This document shows, one piece after another, positions 11,053-23,603 of a stretch of 64,000 bases of DNA. The stretch covers positions 310,001 through 374,000 of the forward strand of contig OY744468.1 of the NCBI GenBank assembly GCA_963556145.1. The letters are read 5' to 3'. Below the pieces are notes generated by a model. That model made no database searches. It saw nothing but the letters and a program-made list of their open reading frames with translations, and was not told the DNA's origin. A program made the position numbers and the translations under genes. How positions within the stretch are numbered: the stretch's first letter is position 1; each line of letters begins with the position of its first letter. The stretch comes from Hygrocybe punicea. Its lineage: Eukaryota > Basidiomycota > Agaricomycetes > Agaricales > Hygrophoraceae.

Positions 11053-11291
11053 ATAATTAGGAGGGTATACATCCTGAAAACATCAGCCAGGACCATGTGA
11101 GTTGGGCCAGGATATATCCTGGGAACACCAGCCTGGACCATGTGAGTTGGGCCAGGATATATCCTGAGAACATCAGCCTGGACCATGTCAGTTGGGCCAG
11201 GATATATCTCAGCCTGAATCAGCTATCCCCAAGCCAGTTAGGCAATCTCATTTTCAGGCATCCCAAGTCAGTTGGTAATATCTTGCTGAAT
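11053..11291 (-). repeat. Right TIR with subterminal repeats
   Basis: Inverted counterpart of 5284-5520; about four units with GGGCCAGGATATATCCTG and CCTGGACCATGT.AGTT. Ends GGTAATATCTTGCTGAAT. Confidence 0.85.
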
Positions 11292-11296
11292 GCCCT

Positions 11297-11564
11297 GCCT
11301 TTCCACTTGTCTTTGTCTCACCATCAAGCGGCGCCGCTGCATCGTTAGTGTGGCTCTAGGTAGAACCTAGTACATAGAAATTAAACACCATAGAAATTAA
11401 TAGTCTAAATGACTACCAAAGACCTGAATTACAATGGATATCGAATTGTCATGAGCGGCTCAGTCAGGCATCACAAAGAACGACGGCAAGTTATTGTTAT
11501 TCCAGGGGACTACGCTAACAGCTTACAACGGCACTTCGATACAGGCACTTCGATACAGCAATGC
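11297..11564 (+). repeat. Left TIR
   Basis: Pairs with 18546-18818 with few mismatches, including TACGCTAACAGCTTACAA and the doubled GGCACTTCGATACA. Confidence 0.9.
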
Positions 11565-12053
11565 TAGTACATAGAAATTAATGACTACCAAACACCATAG
11601 AAATTAATAGAATGACTACCAAAGACCTGAATTACAATGGATCTCGAATTGTCATGAGCGGCTCCGTCGGGCATCACAAAGAATGACAGCAAGTTATTAT
11701 TGTTATTCCTCTATCTGTTGTTTGAAGGGACTCATTCTGATCAGGACAACAGGTTTCATAATTGGTTGCTCGTCGTTGGGCCTATGACGATATTGGCTAT
11801 GAGTGTATATAAGGCTGTATCTGCCGTGAATTCAGCAACACATATCGCATAACTCAGAATGGGGTCCTCTCTCAGCTGACTTCTCCCTCCAAGCCTTGAA
11901 ACAATTGTTGCACTCCTCACACTCCTCACTCAAAATTGCCTATCTTACCAGTCCTTTCTATCATTGCGTACTTTCAGGCCTTCAGTATGTAGATGAGTTA
12001 AAATATGTGATTGATGACGCTCAACATCAGCTTAGAATAAACGCAAACGCAAA

Positions 12054-12582
12054 GTGATGGAAGATTTGTGTGGTGATGGGCGTCCTGCGAAGAAAATGTC
12101 ATATGCTTGGTCAGATAACTCAGGGGAGCCATCTGGCCATCATACATCAGTGAGTACGCCAAGACCTACCCTCCGTCAACATTCATCAGGTCATCAGGTT
12201 GCACTGTCTGGAAGCTTGAAGCGAAAGGCTTGTGAAGGTTCAGACTACCCTTCACTAACCATCTCATTGGTCTTTCCGGTATGTACATGATCCGAAAGAT
12301 GTTATTGACACTCAAACATCAATTCAGAAAAAACGCCCACACAATGTGACGGAGGATTTCTGTGGTGATGGGCGTCCCGCGAAGAAAACGTCATCAGATC
12401 GTCAGGTTGCACTGTCTAGAAACTTGAAGCGAAAGGCTTGTGAGCATGTAGACGACAACCGCCTGTCTAAGAAGATTGCGGTGAGATTAGCAATCTCATT
12501 GGTCCTGCTGGACATATTTATCGAAGGACATCTTTATAGCTTATTGACTCTTCCACACCGAAAACTCTCTTGTTACCGGTAG
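12054..12582 (+). other. Duplicated N-terminal exon
   Basis: Two copies about 290 bp apart (12057 and 12349) encode GDGRPAKK, then QVALS(G/R)(S/N)LKRKACE. The second continues VDDNRLSKKIAVRL. They look like a tandemly duplicated first exon, with a basic nuclear-localisation-like patch, belonging to the LRR-like gene that follows. Confidence 0.5.
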
Positions 12583-12650
12583 AACTCTGTTTGATGGTTG
12601 GCGAATTCGTTGATGACGCAACCCTCCACTGACTGACGACCATCTCCCAT

Positions 12651-13730
12651 TTGTTCTGCGAGATCTTCACTGCATTGTACTTTAAATGCCATGGCCTCAA
12701 ATTTCCAGGAGGATTTGCCATTCTTACAATCATGACACTTCCACAATTCACAGCCCTGCATGTTTGGCGTCAGTCTCGCTATTTCAAGAAACTGGACAGC
12801 GTTTTCCTACAGTTCTCATCACTCCAGTCTGTCGCTGATGTGCAAACCCACTGCATCAGAGCTTTCTTCAAAACATGCCATTCCTCGATTTTCACTCGCT
12901 ATCTTTCAATTTGTCTTCCCTTCCACCTTATTGAGGCAAGCTTGGCCGTGTTGCAGAATGTGAGAGGATGCCAGGATCTATCCGTCTCTTTTCCAGGCGC
13001 ACCCACCGAATTCCCACTCGTCAATGTTCCTCGCATGACGCCAAATAGTTGGATCTCACAAAATCAGTGCCCATTTTATTTCAGCACGCTCCGGATGTCT
13101 ATGGGCCTCCTGATGAGTCAGTTCAGGCCATGGACTATCAACATCCTCAATGCGACAAACTTGACTGCATTGGATGTCTCATCGTTCAAGATGTCATCCA
13201 ATCATTGGCAACAATTCCTATGACAGATCAATATTCCAACCCTTGTCAGATTCAACGTCTCCGGCAATGCGCCAATGGTGTTGATCGTGGCTTTCCTGTC
13301 CCGTCACATTCGCGTCCAGCAACTACACATCACACCACCGGAAATATCCCAAACTGACAATGTTACGTTGTCGCCTTGGCTGTTTTTATCGGATCTTCGT
13401 GATTTATCCGGTCCACCTCACATCCTCGAGCCGTTATTAACCTGTCTCTCCCCTCCGCCTGAACTTGAAAGGCTGACAATTTACCCCAGTCCTGATGGAC
13501 TTACCTTTGAGTTGGTCAACAACATTCTTGAACATCCAGCATGCGACCAGCTCAATGAATTATCCATTACCCTTCCTGTCGATGCGGCCACATCCGTGCT
13601 CAGTTTTGACATCCAGCAAGTCGGTTTCAAAGCTTTGCTGGGCTGCTTGAGGATCTTATCGTTCTCAAACGATGATTTCGAGTTTGACGATGATGTCCTG
13701 GTGAGTTAGTTTCTTGGCAACCCGTTGTGA
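12651..13730 (+). CDS. LRR/F-box-type protein (captured gene)
   Basis: Exonic frames at 12651-13223 and 13275-13709 read as leucine-rich-repeat-like sequence: regular hydrophobic spacing with LTALDVSSF, VQQLHITPPE, LRDLSGPPHILEPLLTCLSPPPELERL, and LNELSITLP. This arrangement is common in the large Agaricomycete families of F-box-associated LRR proteins. A clear F-box helix was not found, so the name is by family resemblance. An intron is needed between about 13200 and 13270. It lies between the TIRs of the Tnp2 element, upstream of and in the same direction as the transposase, so it may be a captured host gene. The 3' end near 13710 runs into a donor-like GTGAGT. Confidence 0.5.
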
Positions 13731-14070
13731 TCGTGGACCTCCATTCCTTTCCACAGACTGGTTGCCTCTGATGGATATCCTTGTTTCCTGAACTGGATGT
13801 TGTCACATTATATGATGGCTCATATGGCTCAGACCGGCTATCAAGCTTGAAAAGATTCGCGGATTTGGTGAGACAAGGACGTGCTTTCCCCAAACACTCG
13901 GTGTACATTTCCTTCAATTGTAGTCACCTCTAGGATATCAACCGCTCATGCTGTTAATTTTTTAAAGCTCGCATAGTATTATAATTCTTCTTGTACTATT
14001 ATCTTGTACTATCCTTGCTCTTGTAACTCCATCATCAAGCACAGTTTGTCACTATATAACCAATCGCAAC

Positions 14071-17000
14071 TTGATCTTTTCCAATATTCGATTCATGAGT
14101 TGCTTGTGTACTTGCTCAATCTGTGGACCTGGCGGAAAGCCAGTTAATTTTAATGAAAAGCGAAGGCATGAATATAATGTGTATGCTGCAGTGGGTACAA
14201 CATCAAATAAGTCTCGTTTACTGGTACATTATGATCACCTCTTGGTAGACCCCCCAACCTGTCACAATTCAGGATTCTACCGACGTCGAGGACGCCCTAG
14301 TACGTGAAGTATTCAAGATGACACTTAGGGATGACCTGGGAGTCCAGTCCTCATGCCAACATAATTCAGGTCTCGCGTCCCACGGCCCTTCGTCACAGGA
14401 AACACCTGGTAAATCTATGTTGGAGAATGAGAAGGGCAGGAGCCTTCCCGCGGTACCTCCCCTTGCATTCGAGGGATTTATGAACTTGGGAAAGGCACTA
14501 CAGATGGAAGCTGCACAACATAAATCAGATGTGACCTTTGACACAGGTATGCACCTTAATCACAATCATCACGACTGAAACTCTCATTTACTACCCCTGC
14601 AGACAAATTCTTCAATCACCCTCTCACTCATGTGAATCCAATCCTGGTGATCGCAATGTTCCTTGTCCTCATCTTGAATGTATTCGGTCACCTCTCTCGC
14701 ACGTGGAGCAATGTATTGCTTGGCATCTTGAAAGTGATGGTGGAGGCTGCTTGGTGTAGTTCAAAGGAAAATTTAACACCGCGAGAAGAATATCTCTTGA
14801 AGTTTTTTCCAGGAGATATACGCACAGTCTGGAAACAGTTTGACCTGGAGGCGAAAACAACGACCTACGCTACCTGTCCCAAATGCTTTGCACTGTATGA
14901 ACCGGATACGAAGGGTGGTGTACTGGTGTACCCACCACGTTGCAATTACAAAGCCACGGAGTGCAGCCAACCTTGTCGTGCGAGGTTGACGACCCAACAC
15001 GTGAAGGAGGGTGAGAGTATCAGGGTCCCAATTAAACCATTCATAATGCAAGACTTCAATGCCTTTGTTGGGAATCTACTTAGCCGTCCAGGGATTGAAG
15101 ATGCTTTAGAATCGCGGAAACATTGGCAAGAAGCCGACGAGCTTCACAATGTACAGGATGGCGCATCCATATGCACCCTCAAAGGTCCCGATGACAAGCC
15201 TTTCATGTGCGAAACAAGGAATGGGGAACTACGATTAGCCTGGAGCCTGTGTGTAGATTGGTTTAATCGCTACCAGAACAAGGCCACTGGCAAATCCGCA
15301 TCTGTGGGCTCAATTGTCATGGCGTGCTTGAATCTCCCACCTAATCTTCGGTACAAGTCAGAAAATCTCTTCATCGTCGGGATTATCTCTGGTCCGAGAG
15401 AGCCATCTCGTGAACAAATCAATCACCTGTTACGACCAATCATTTCAAAACTTATTATATCCTGGTCACAAGGAACTTGGTTCACAAGAACGCACAAATA
15501 TGCAAGAGGGCGTTTGGCACAGTGCGCGATATCTGAATCCGTCAACGACCTGTAGGCTTCCAAGAAAGTTAATGGGTGTGCGGCATGGCCCGCCGAATAC
15601 TTCTGCTCATTCTGTATGACACGGAAATCGGACATCAACAACATTGATTGGACGTCCTGGGAAATGCGCGATCATAGGACTCACCTGGAACAGTCACTGA
15701 AATGGCAAAGTGCAAGAATGAAGCAAAAAAAGCAAAAGATCTTTAGTGAATACGGTGTCTGATGGTCAGAATTGCTGCGATTGCCATACTGGGACCCTAC
15801 GCAACACGTCATAGTTGATGGCATGCATAATCTATTCCTCGGTCTGGTACAGTTCCACCACCGTATCGTGCTCGGCATCAGCACACCCATCGGAAACACA
15901 AAAGAAGAGCAGAACAACACACAAGTGCAGATTGAGTTAGAAGAAGCCCGACCAAAACTTTCGTCGCATCCGACTGCCAGCCAGCTTCGTAAGTTGAAGG
16001 TTGACGTGCTGCGTGCTTGGTGCAATGAGAGGGGTATGAGAATACCAGAGCAGGGCACCAAGAAAGATATGATATCAATAATACTATCAGGAGATGTCGA
16101 CAGCAATAATGTCCAGTTGGCTCCGGAGTCAAGATCGCTTGAAGAGGACAATGGTTTGCCCGGTCTGCCTGGTCTGCCTCACTACGTTAGCGACGAGACG
16201 AGCCACAGAGGATATAAGGATGCACACCTGACAAAAGACGAAATTGCTCAAGTGAGAAAGCACATCACCGAAACCACATGACCATCATGGCACGTTGCCC
16301 CGCCGCCCAACCTCGGTGAGCCAAAACATGGTAAACTCAAGGCAGACCAGTGGCGATCATGCATCGAGTTTGACCTACCCGTGTCCCTGGTACAGATGTC
16401 ATTGGATGACAACTACAGGAAGAAGAGAAAGATCACCTCTGATCAAATCCTCCAGAGTACTCTTCTCCTTGCAACGGCTATCCACTGGGTGACGTCGCAC
16501 AAGACCTCTCAAGTGCATGTCGACAACTACATGAGGAACATGCATGCATACCTCCAGAGTTTGCTCGACATGTTTCCAGAGATGAAACTTCGTCCTAACC
16601 ATCATGCTGCAATGCATCTGGGTCCTCAACTTTTGTACTTTGGGCCGATGCATGGCTGGTGGACTTTCCCATTTGAAAGGATCATTGGACTTCTGCAGCA
16701 ATATAACACAAACAACAAACTAGGTGAGCGATGACCCAGATAGTATTTGGCATTTGAACTCACTGCTCTCAAAGGCCAACTGGAAAGGACCATGCTGGAA
16801 ACATTCTGCGCGGCATCCAACATCAAGGCTTTTCTGCAAAGGCCAAGTTGCCCCAAAGTTCTCAAGACATTGACACCTCTGCTCACAACGTGCTGGGGTG
16901 AGGATTCTTGCGGAACTTTGATGGAGGACATTCGTTCTCTGAAGCTCGACAATACTGGTCCTGTCACAACAGCATGCGAGGATATCAAATGGAAAAAACT

Positions 17001-17088
17001 CAAGCTTCTTGAAGACGATGTACATCACGCCCTTGCGTCCATCTCACGAGGGCTGCACGCCAGAATCACCCAATGGTGCATGCTGTAG
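14071..17088 (+). pseudogene. Tnp2-like (CACTA-type) transposase, broken
   Basis: Multi-exon transposase. In order: an N-terminal Cys motif (CTCSICGPGGKPV..RRRHE-like), a long segment with CPKCFALYEP and a second Cys-rich block, FCSFC, and the hallmark LLRLPYWDPTQHVIVDGMHN followed by LFLGLVQ. Next come a SAP-like DNA-binding helix pair (LKVDVLRAWCNERG..TKKDMISIIL), then WHVAPPPNLGEPKHGKL and GPMHGWWTFPFERIIGLLQ near the C-terminus. Introns are short. In-frame stops at 15553-15555, 15760-15762 and 16279-16281 break it; the last two sit where the family has Arg, consistent with CGA to TGA changes. Not functional as it stands. Confidence 0.85.
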
Positions 17089-17154
17089 AGGGTCGACGTC
17101 TCTGAGTCCGTATCCTCGATATATCACGAATCCGGATGAACCTGATGCCTCTAT

Positions 17155-17250
17155 TCAACTCGCATTCAAACCCGACGTAACCCGACGTAACCCGACGCAA
17201 TCCAACGTGACATGACGTGACGTGACCCGACGTGACCGATGTAACCCGAT
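17155..17250. repeat. CCGACGTGA-type tandem repeat
   Basis: About ten 8-11-bp units (AACCCGACGT, GACGTGAC) in variable register, just after the transposase 3' end. A related CCCGACCCGACC run is at 17738-17765. Confidence 0.85.
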
Positions 17251-17689
17251 ACATGCCGCTTCGTCACAGCCGCTCTCGGACCAAATCCGGCAGCCTCAAA
17301 CGCCTCGGAGTTCCAATCCTAGAAGATGGATCTCATCGGAGTCAATCCCCGACTTCGGACTTACCATATTTATGCATCCTGTTGTCCTTTCGGAGATATG
17401 TAGGACAGTTTAGATCTTTTCCTTGCATATTCCTTTTCCCCTCCAATTTTCTGTCTTTGTCGCATTGCAACCCCCCTTTTCACATCTCCATTTCATCTTT
17501 TCTTTGTAGTTTCTATCGGCCGAAATAGACATGTCCGAAAGTAGCTACACACTCATGTACTATAAAAACGGTCCCCGATGACCGTACAAAAAAAAGAGAT
17601 ACCTTTAGTCCCCGTTTTCATATAGTCAGAATCGTCTTTAATCCCTTCAAAATGCTCGTCCACATAGATCCTTAGCTTTTTATAGTTTA

Positions 17690-18430
17690 CTTCGTTGTCC
17701 TCCTCATTGTTCTCGTATATTCATTCATCGTTTCTGACCCGACCCGACCCGACCCGCCATACCCGACATCGTCGGCATCGTCGGGTTCATCGTCATTTAT
17801 CCGTTTTCACTCCGTTCATCGCCAGATTTGTCGTTATTAGTCCAGTTTATGCGGCAGCTTTACTTTTATTTCATTTTCACTTCACTTATTATCCCCAACA
17901 CTGAATTATCCAGTCACTTCTACGCTGACACCCCTTTGGTTAGGATCTTATTATTTCTTCTTATATAGTTCCGAAGCCACCAAGAACCCGCATCTACAAC
18001 GCCTCGTAGAGTATTTCCCCATATACGCCATACCGTTCGTGGCCTCAAGTATGCGATTGCTCATGCTTCAAAACGTGATAGTACCATCTTTATCAAAATC
18101 TGCAAAGCAATACGCTCGTACCCGCCGTAATCAGACAAATATTCTTGGTACAGTGCCCGGTGCAGCAGGATCAGTTCACAGAGTATTTCTTCCTAGTCAT
18201 TCACAAATTCTTACCATTGGAAAGTACCCTCCTCGATCCGTTCCGAACGTTGCCAGATTTTGGAGTGAGTATTTGGATGGCAGAGTTGGAGGAACAGCCG
18301 ACCATGATCCCCGATTGGCATCCGCTATGCCATGCTATTTTCTGCCAATGGGATAAAGACACAGTAGTAATGAAACCCCTGAACAGGGTAAGTGAACGCA
18401 TCATTATTGAAGACATTGGCTCATCCTAGG
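17690..18430 (+). other. Unassigned reading frames in Tnp2 element
   Basis: The best frame (about 18129-18429) includes QDQFTEYFFLVIHKFLP, PDFGVSIWMAELEE and WHPLCHAIFCQWDKDTVV, composition typical of real protein, but no start, domain or family is evident. It ends about 115 bp before the right TIR. It may be the 3' part of a captured gene. Confidence 0.35.
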
Positions 18431-18545
18431 GCAGGAAATATGAGTAAACGGACTTTGTGGCAATAAGAGGTCATGCGAAGGCTTTCGGAAGGCTTGAACC
18501 TGTTATGACGCTCACCTATATAATCATACTGTATCCCCTGCAAAG

Positions 18546-18818
18546 TTGCTAGCATCGCTGTATCGAAGTGCCTGTATCGAAGTGCCATTGTAAGCTGTTA
18601 GCGTAGTCCCCTGGAATAACAATAACTTGCCGTCATTCTTTGTGATGCCTGACTGAGCCGCTCATGACAATTCGATATCCATTGTAATTCAGGTCTTTGG
18701 TAGTCATTTAGACTATTAATTTCTATGGTGTTTAATTTCTATGTACTAGGTTCTACTAGAGCCACACTAACGATGCAGCGGCGCCGCTTGATGGTGAGAC
18801 AAAGACAAGTGGAAAGGC
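18546..18818 (-). repeat. Right TIR
   Basis: Inverted partner of 11297-11564. Confidence 0.9.
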
Positions 18819-18819
18819 T

Positions 18820-19390
18820 TATGTAATCAAAGCCACTGATGTTTTGTGGTGACGGATTTGGCAAGTACAAAATACATCACCACAAAACAATTCGGTAGCT
18901 GCTTACATAAAGCTTTTCTTCTTACTTTCCGACTCCCATCTCCAAGTCTCACATAGTAGATATGTAGGATAAAATGTGTAATTGTAGTGCCTGTTTCGAT
19001 TATCAAGCTTATTGTTGCGATTAAGCAGCGTCGGGATGTATCAATTGAATGCTGTAGGCTCCCTAGTCGTGGACGACAACCGCTCACCGCTCACCATGGT
19101 ACTGCCTGCCAGTGGCAATTGTCCTTATTGTTGCAATTAATTGTTGCAATTAATGTGTAGTGAAGTGTCAAAAATTGAACGCTGAAGGCACAGTGGTCAA
19201 AGATATGTTCTCTCCAAGATCTATTGTTTCTCACTCCTATATGAATCAGGGCGTCGAAAATACTCTTGCCTGTATAACATTCTAGACCTTCCAGAGCCCG
19301 AAAAAACAATGTCCAACGCCCTTGTAAGACCAACTCATCGTTGATACAGGGGCTCTTGCTGATTCGTCTCACGTTGTGATTAGATATCTC
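18820..19390. other. Intergenic, unassigned
   Basis: Contains a short inverted repeat around 18845-18890 (TTTTGTGGTGA / CACCACAAAA) and an ATTGTTGCAATTAATTGTTGCAATTAA direct repeat near 19122-19148. No convincing exon. Confidence 0.4.
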
Positions 19391-19394
19391 TAGA

Positions 19395-20672
19395 GCATAC
19401 TCTCAGAGCACATACAAAGGCTGTCGGCACCCTCTCCATTAGCCCAGATGGGCGCATGCTCTTGAGCGGAGGTAAGCCCCACCGACTTGTAACCAGACCG
19501 GATCTCATCATGAAACATAGGAGATGACGCACGAATCGTCATCTGGAACCTACTTACCGGCGAGCTTATGCAGCAGTTCTTCTGCCATTTCAATGGTTAC
19601 ATACCATCATCAGCTTGGATCAATTTTGGGGAGCCAAGTGACATGGGATTTGTTTTTGGATGTGCTGATGGATCGCTGCATATATATCGACAAGATGGAC
19701 AAATGGTAACCATTCATAAATCTCTTGCGTTTCGTTGAGCTGATGGATACTTCTAGGGATTGTTTACGTTTCTCATGTTGATTAGAGGGCACGATGGGGC
19801 GGTTGAGGATATCGTCTTCGACCCTCATTACCGCAGGATAGCTAGCGTAGGCGCAGGACATCCGCATATCTGGAGGCACTCTAGGACGGGTGAGCATCAT
19901 ATCAATTTGGATTGCTTGTCTCAAGCTCCCTAATGACAACTCAGGTGAATGGGAAAGTCTTGCGCTGGCGACCATGCAAGCCAAGCCCTATATGGCTAGA
20001 AACGTCGACTTCTGTGACAATGGCTCAAGCATTCTTATATATTATTGCGAGTCGCATGAGATGTAAGTTCATCGTCCATCAATCACCCCTTTCTGACATC
20101 TTCATTCCAGTATGTGCTATATGATTGAACCTTGGTCTATCAAGTGGGCTCGGGAATTACCAACCCGCATGTGAGTAGATCTTATCACTGCAGCTCCGCC
20201 CATATTGACATATCTAGTGGAAACGCCGTTCTATGCCCCGATTCAAAGTACATTTTCATCACCAATCTGATTGATGGAGTTGACCAGTATACGTTCCCTA
20301 CTCTAGAACGTGTGCAGACATTCTCCCATAACATCGTGCATAATTACCCTTTGCAACTGGCAACTCTACAACAGGCCTCCTTCGTGGTGGCCGGGGGAGA
20401 CAATGGATTTGCTTGTATATTCGAGCGTCAACATGGTCAACTGCTCTCACAGCTCAAGCATGGCGATGACGGTGATCTGGTGCAAGTCGTTGCAGTAAGC
20501 TCGCCAGATTGTTGGATTGGAAGTTCTGATATGAACACCTCTACAGACCCATTGGGACGCGAAGTGCTCCCAGATTGCCACAGGCTCCTCAGGTGGTACT
20601 GTCGAAGGCTCCATCAAAATTTGGACGACTTTCCGCCCGCAGGTAAGTTGTATTGCCCTCAGTCTAGGTTGT
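19395..20672 (+). pseudogene. WD40-repeat gene, 5' part (split by KDZ element)
   Basis: After splicing, the frame reads HTKAVGTLSISPDGRMLLSG, then GDDARIVIWNLLTGELMQQ, a classic WD40 unit. A second follows: GHDGAVEDIVFDPHYRRIASVGAG with PHIWRH. Later come SSGNAVLCPDSKYIFITNL, ASFVVAGGDNGFACIFE and, after another intron, an SGGTVEGSIKIW ending. Introns at about 19470-19525, 19708-19790 and 20495-20546 have GT-AG borders. The repeats stop at a donor (GTAAGT, about 20643), and the TIR of the 17.8-kb KDZ element begins within 60 bp. The likely 3' exon is at 38544-38941. The WD40 domain would be cytosolic, anchored by the C-terminal membrane segment. The insertion presumably destroys the gene, unless splicing removes the element. 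Confidence 0.75.
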
Positions 20673-20699
20673 GAAGTGTTAACGTATGCGAGCCCTTTC

Positions 20700-21018
20700 A
20701 GTGTATCTTTCCCATGATACATGGGTCAGCCGAGATGGACAATTCCCACTCCAAGTGGGCTGGCTTATCTTGGCTGACCAATATCTTTCTCCAGGGCAGA
20801 TGGCTTGGCCGAGGGTTCCATGTTCGGAGAAGCATGGGTTGGCCGAAGCAGAGGGATATATCGGCTGGCCATGGAACATGGATTGGCCGACTGCGCTGGG
20901 TATCTTGGCTGGCCATGAAAGGTGGATTGGCCGACCTGGCTGGGTATTTCGGCTGGCCATGGAACGTGGATTGGCCGACGGGTCTGGGTATTTTGGCTGG
21001 CCATGGAACAGTGTTGCC
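20700..21018 (+). repeat. Left TIR of KDZ element
   Basis: About 150 bp of unique TIR (20700-20850), then four repeat units with GGCTGGCCATGGAAC and GGATTGGCCGAC. A fragment of the same TIR family is at 49580-49847. Confidence 0.9.
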
Positions 21019-21383
21019 ACAAATGCAACAGGTGGGTTGTATCTGTTCATTCAGCCTGCTCTGAACATACCCACCTTACATCTTTGGACTCTTACCCACC
21101 CCTTGCCATGTGCCACAGATTTGGTACTTGCTCCTCTATCCTTGTGTTCTGGAATTTATCAATATTCACAATTCATCATATTCTCCTAATCACATCCTGC
21201 ACCGACTTGCAATCCCCTGAGTCATCTACTTGTAATCCACATTGCTATTTGTTGCCATCAATCACATGATTTGTCATCACCTCATGTTCACCACGAGGCA
21301 TTCTTCCATTGTTCCGGACAACGACGTTCTGCCTTTGTTCCAGACAACGACATTTGCCTTCATTCTCCTCAGTTTTTCCCTAA

Positions 21384-23603
21384 ATGAAGTGGATCACCCC
21401 AGAATTTACTAAGATCCTCGAGGATGGTTATCCTGATTTTAGGAGATCCACTGGTGAAGATCGTATTCGTGTCCTGAAAGGGATCAGGAAACTTTTAAAA
21501 AAATCGGCACAACAAACCAACACACAATGGCCCCCAAATATGCAACAGGTCTGTATATTCTAATACTACCCTTCAGATAAGCCTAACAGCATTATACCAT
21601 GAATACAGAAAATTCAAACTTGGTACCACAATCATTGGTCAAAATTGGAGAGCGACACTGAGGATGCTCCGAAATATACAAAGAAGTGGAATGCAAGGTT
21701 GGTTACAAGAGAAAAGATGACCAAGGAAATCGACGCTAGGACGGTGGAGCTGTCTGGAGAAACCGGAGGAAAGCCCGGCTACATCAAGCACTATGGCAAA
21801 GCGTGGAGTGATATTTACGGTTCCTTGACCGAACAGAAAAAACAAGAATTTGAAGCTCTTGCCGACGCCTGGAACCAGCAAGGTCCACCCTTGGAAGTCA
21901 AACGACGGTACTAATAATCTTCTTTCGTCTGCATGATGCTAATCTTCTACCTTATCCAGCTGAGCAGCAAAAGATTTCGGTAAGGCGGCGATGAAGTTTA
22001 TGAAGGACATAGATGAGCAGATGGGAGTAAAAATATTCATGTTGGTGGGATATGAAGACGAAGATGGGACTGTAACCAAAGGAAAGTGGGTCGATTCCTG
22101 CTTTGTGTCAATCACGTACTTATCTTCCCTTCCTGTGAGGTTCGAGACACCAGCCCCAGTACACAAGAAGTTCATCGGCGTCTTCAAAAATAACGGGGAT
22201 GACATTTGGACCAAATGGGATGAACATTTGGGGTCCCTTTTTAATCATGACGGTACGATTAGCCATTGTTCCATCTTTCCCATGTAATGTGTTCCAGATG
22301 AATCCGATGGAGCGAAGACCGACAGTGAAGATGATGATGGTGGTCCAACGACCAGATATGACAAAAGCCTGCCATTCAAGCTTGAGATCGATGAGGACGG
22401 TTTTCCTATGGTACCGAATGTGTCAACTATGTCATTGGTCGATGTAAGAAACATGTTTAGATCACTGATGACCATGTCATATCATACGTACCTCGACGTT
22501 GGCCAAGCTTACTGTACTCATATTCATTTGAAGGTCAGATGTGCAACAACAGCGTTGTCGCTGTTCCATGGGGAAAAATTGGACAAAATCGAAACCAATA
22601 CATCAAGGACATCTACTTTCCCTCTCACGTAGAACTACAGGAACTGTGGAAAATGAAACTCGATGAACTTCGGACCGTCCACCAATTTTGGTTGCAACGG
22701 CAGAAACTCGGTGAAAAACCATTCCGATTTAAAACCGTCCTGAAGACCGACCAGCGAGCACCAAATGCATTCGTGCAAAAAAAGAAGAAGTTCCATGCTG
22801 CTGCTGCTTTGGCCAGGACCGATCGTTCGGCGCCATCAAACTCCAGTAGGGAAACGACATCTATTCCTGCCGGAGCTGCACAATCGAGTGCTATGGGAGC
22901 TGCACAATCGAATGCTATCGGACCTCGCAGATCCAAATCGAATGTTCCAGCATTAAAGACAGTCCACCCCAAGAAGAAAACAGAAAATGCCACCAATTCC
23001 AGCAAGGGAAAACAGAAAGCAGTCAGTAGCGAAGAGGGCGACGATAGTTGGAGTGACGAGAGTGCAAGTAGTGGTAGCTTTGATGGACGTGGTGGCGACA
23101 GCGAGATGGATGACGATACATCGACGTTGAAGCTTCTGTGGACGAAAAAGAAGATGGAGAGACAAGCAAAGCAAAAGGAGCAAGCAGAACGGGTAGCAGC
23201 ACAGAACCGAGAGATGGCAAGACAGTTACAAGAAGTACAAGAGCGGGAGACATGAGAGGCCCAGGAGAGGGAGGCACGAGAGGCGCGGGAGAGGGCTGAA
23301 GGGGAGGCACGCGAGGCACGAGGCGCACAGGACAGGGAGGCACGAGAGGCGCGGGAGAGGGTGGAACTGGAGGCACGAGAGGCGCGGGAGAGGGCGGAGC
23401 GGGAGGCACGAGAGGCACAGGAGAGGGACGCACGAAAGGGCCGGGAGGAGGCCAGGAAGAAAGAGGCACAAGACGCCCAGGAGAGGGTGGCACGAGAGGC
23501 GCGGGAGAGGGAGAGAAACGAGGCACGGGAGAGTGATGTTGCACAACAAAGACGCCCAGGGAAGTTGGACAGCTCAAGAAATGCTGGTAAAAATGTGAGG
23601 TAA
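21384..23603 (+). pseudogene. Charged coiled-coil protein, KDZ cargo, two nonsense codons
   Basis: Starts ATG 21384 (MKWITPEFTKILEDGYPDFR). An intron follows QWPPNMQQ, after which IQTWYHNHW and a helical region with TREKMTKEID continue. The next exons include AKDFGKAAMKFMKDIDEQMG with VKIFMLVGYEDEDG, then a Ser/Lys-rich linker (ALKTVHPKKKTE, DDSWSDESASSGS). The protein ends in a long Arg/Glu/Ala coiled coil of AREARER-type repeats. I recognise no catalytic domain; the W.Y.NH motif is shared by a large Agaricomycete-specific family of unknown function. In-frame TGA codons at 21961-21963 (just after the second intron) and 23253-23255 (in the coiled coil, where neighbouring repeat units read CGA) interrupt it. 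The conserved frame continues past both. Confidence 0.6.

Larger units (their letters stand above)
5284..11291. mobile_element. Decayed KDZ-type element with TIRs
   Basis: TIRs of about 240 bp begin with ATTCAGCAAGATATTACCAA (left at 5284, inverted right end at 11291). Inside them are tandem units of about 46 bp with the core GATATATCCTGGCCCAACT. A fragment of a KDZ transposase lies just inside the left TIR. I found no target duplication; the left side adjoins dispersed repeat B and the right side almost abuts the TIR at 11297. The interior also holds a Cys-rich ORF, a foldback element and a low-complexity gene, so it is nested and inactive. Confidence 0.7.
11297..18818. mobile_element. Tnp2/CACTA-type element with long TIRs
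   Basis: Inverted repeats of about 270 bp (11297-11564 and 18546-18818) start GCCTTTCCACTTGTC and include the palindromic GCGGCGCCGC. Part of the left TIR (about 11365-11510) is repeated directly at 11565-11720. The 7.5-kb body holds an LRR-like gene, a broken Tnp2-type transposase, a CCGACGT-type tandem repeat and an unassigned ORF. No clean target duplication was seen and the ends do not begin exactly CACTA, so assignment to CACTA rests on the transposase. The nonsense codons make it non-autonomous today. Confidence 0.75.

Noticed and set aside
11297..18818. Perfect CACTA ends with 3-bp duplication
   Set aside because: TIRs begin GCCTTTCCACTTG, and no 3-bp direct repeat could be identified at the boundaries.
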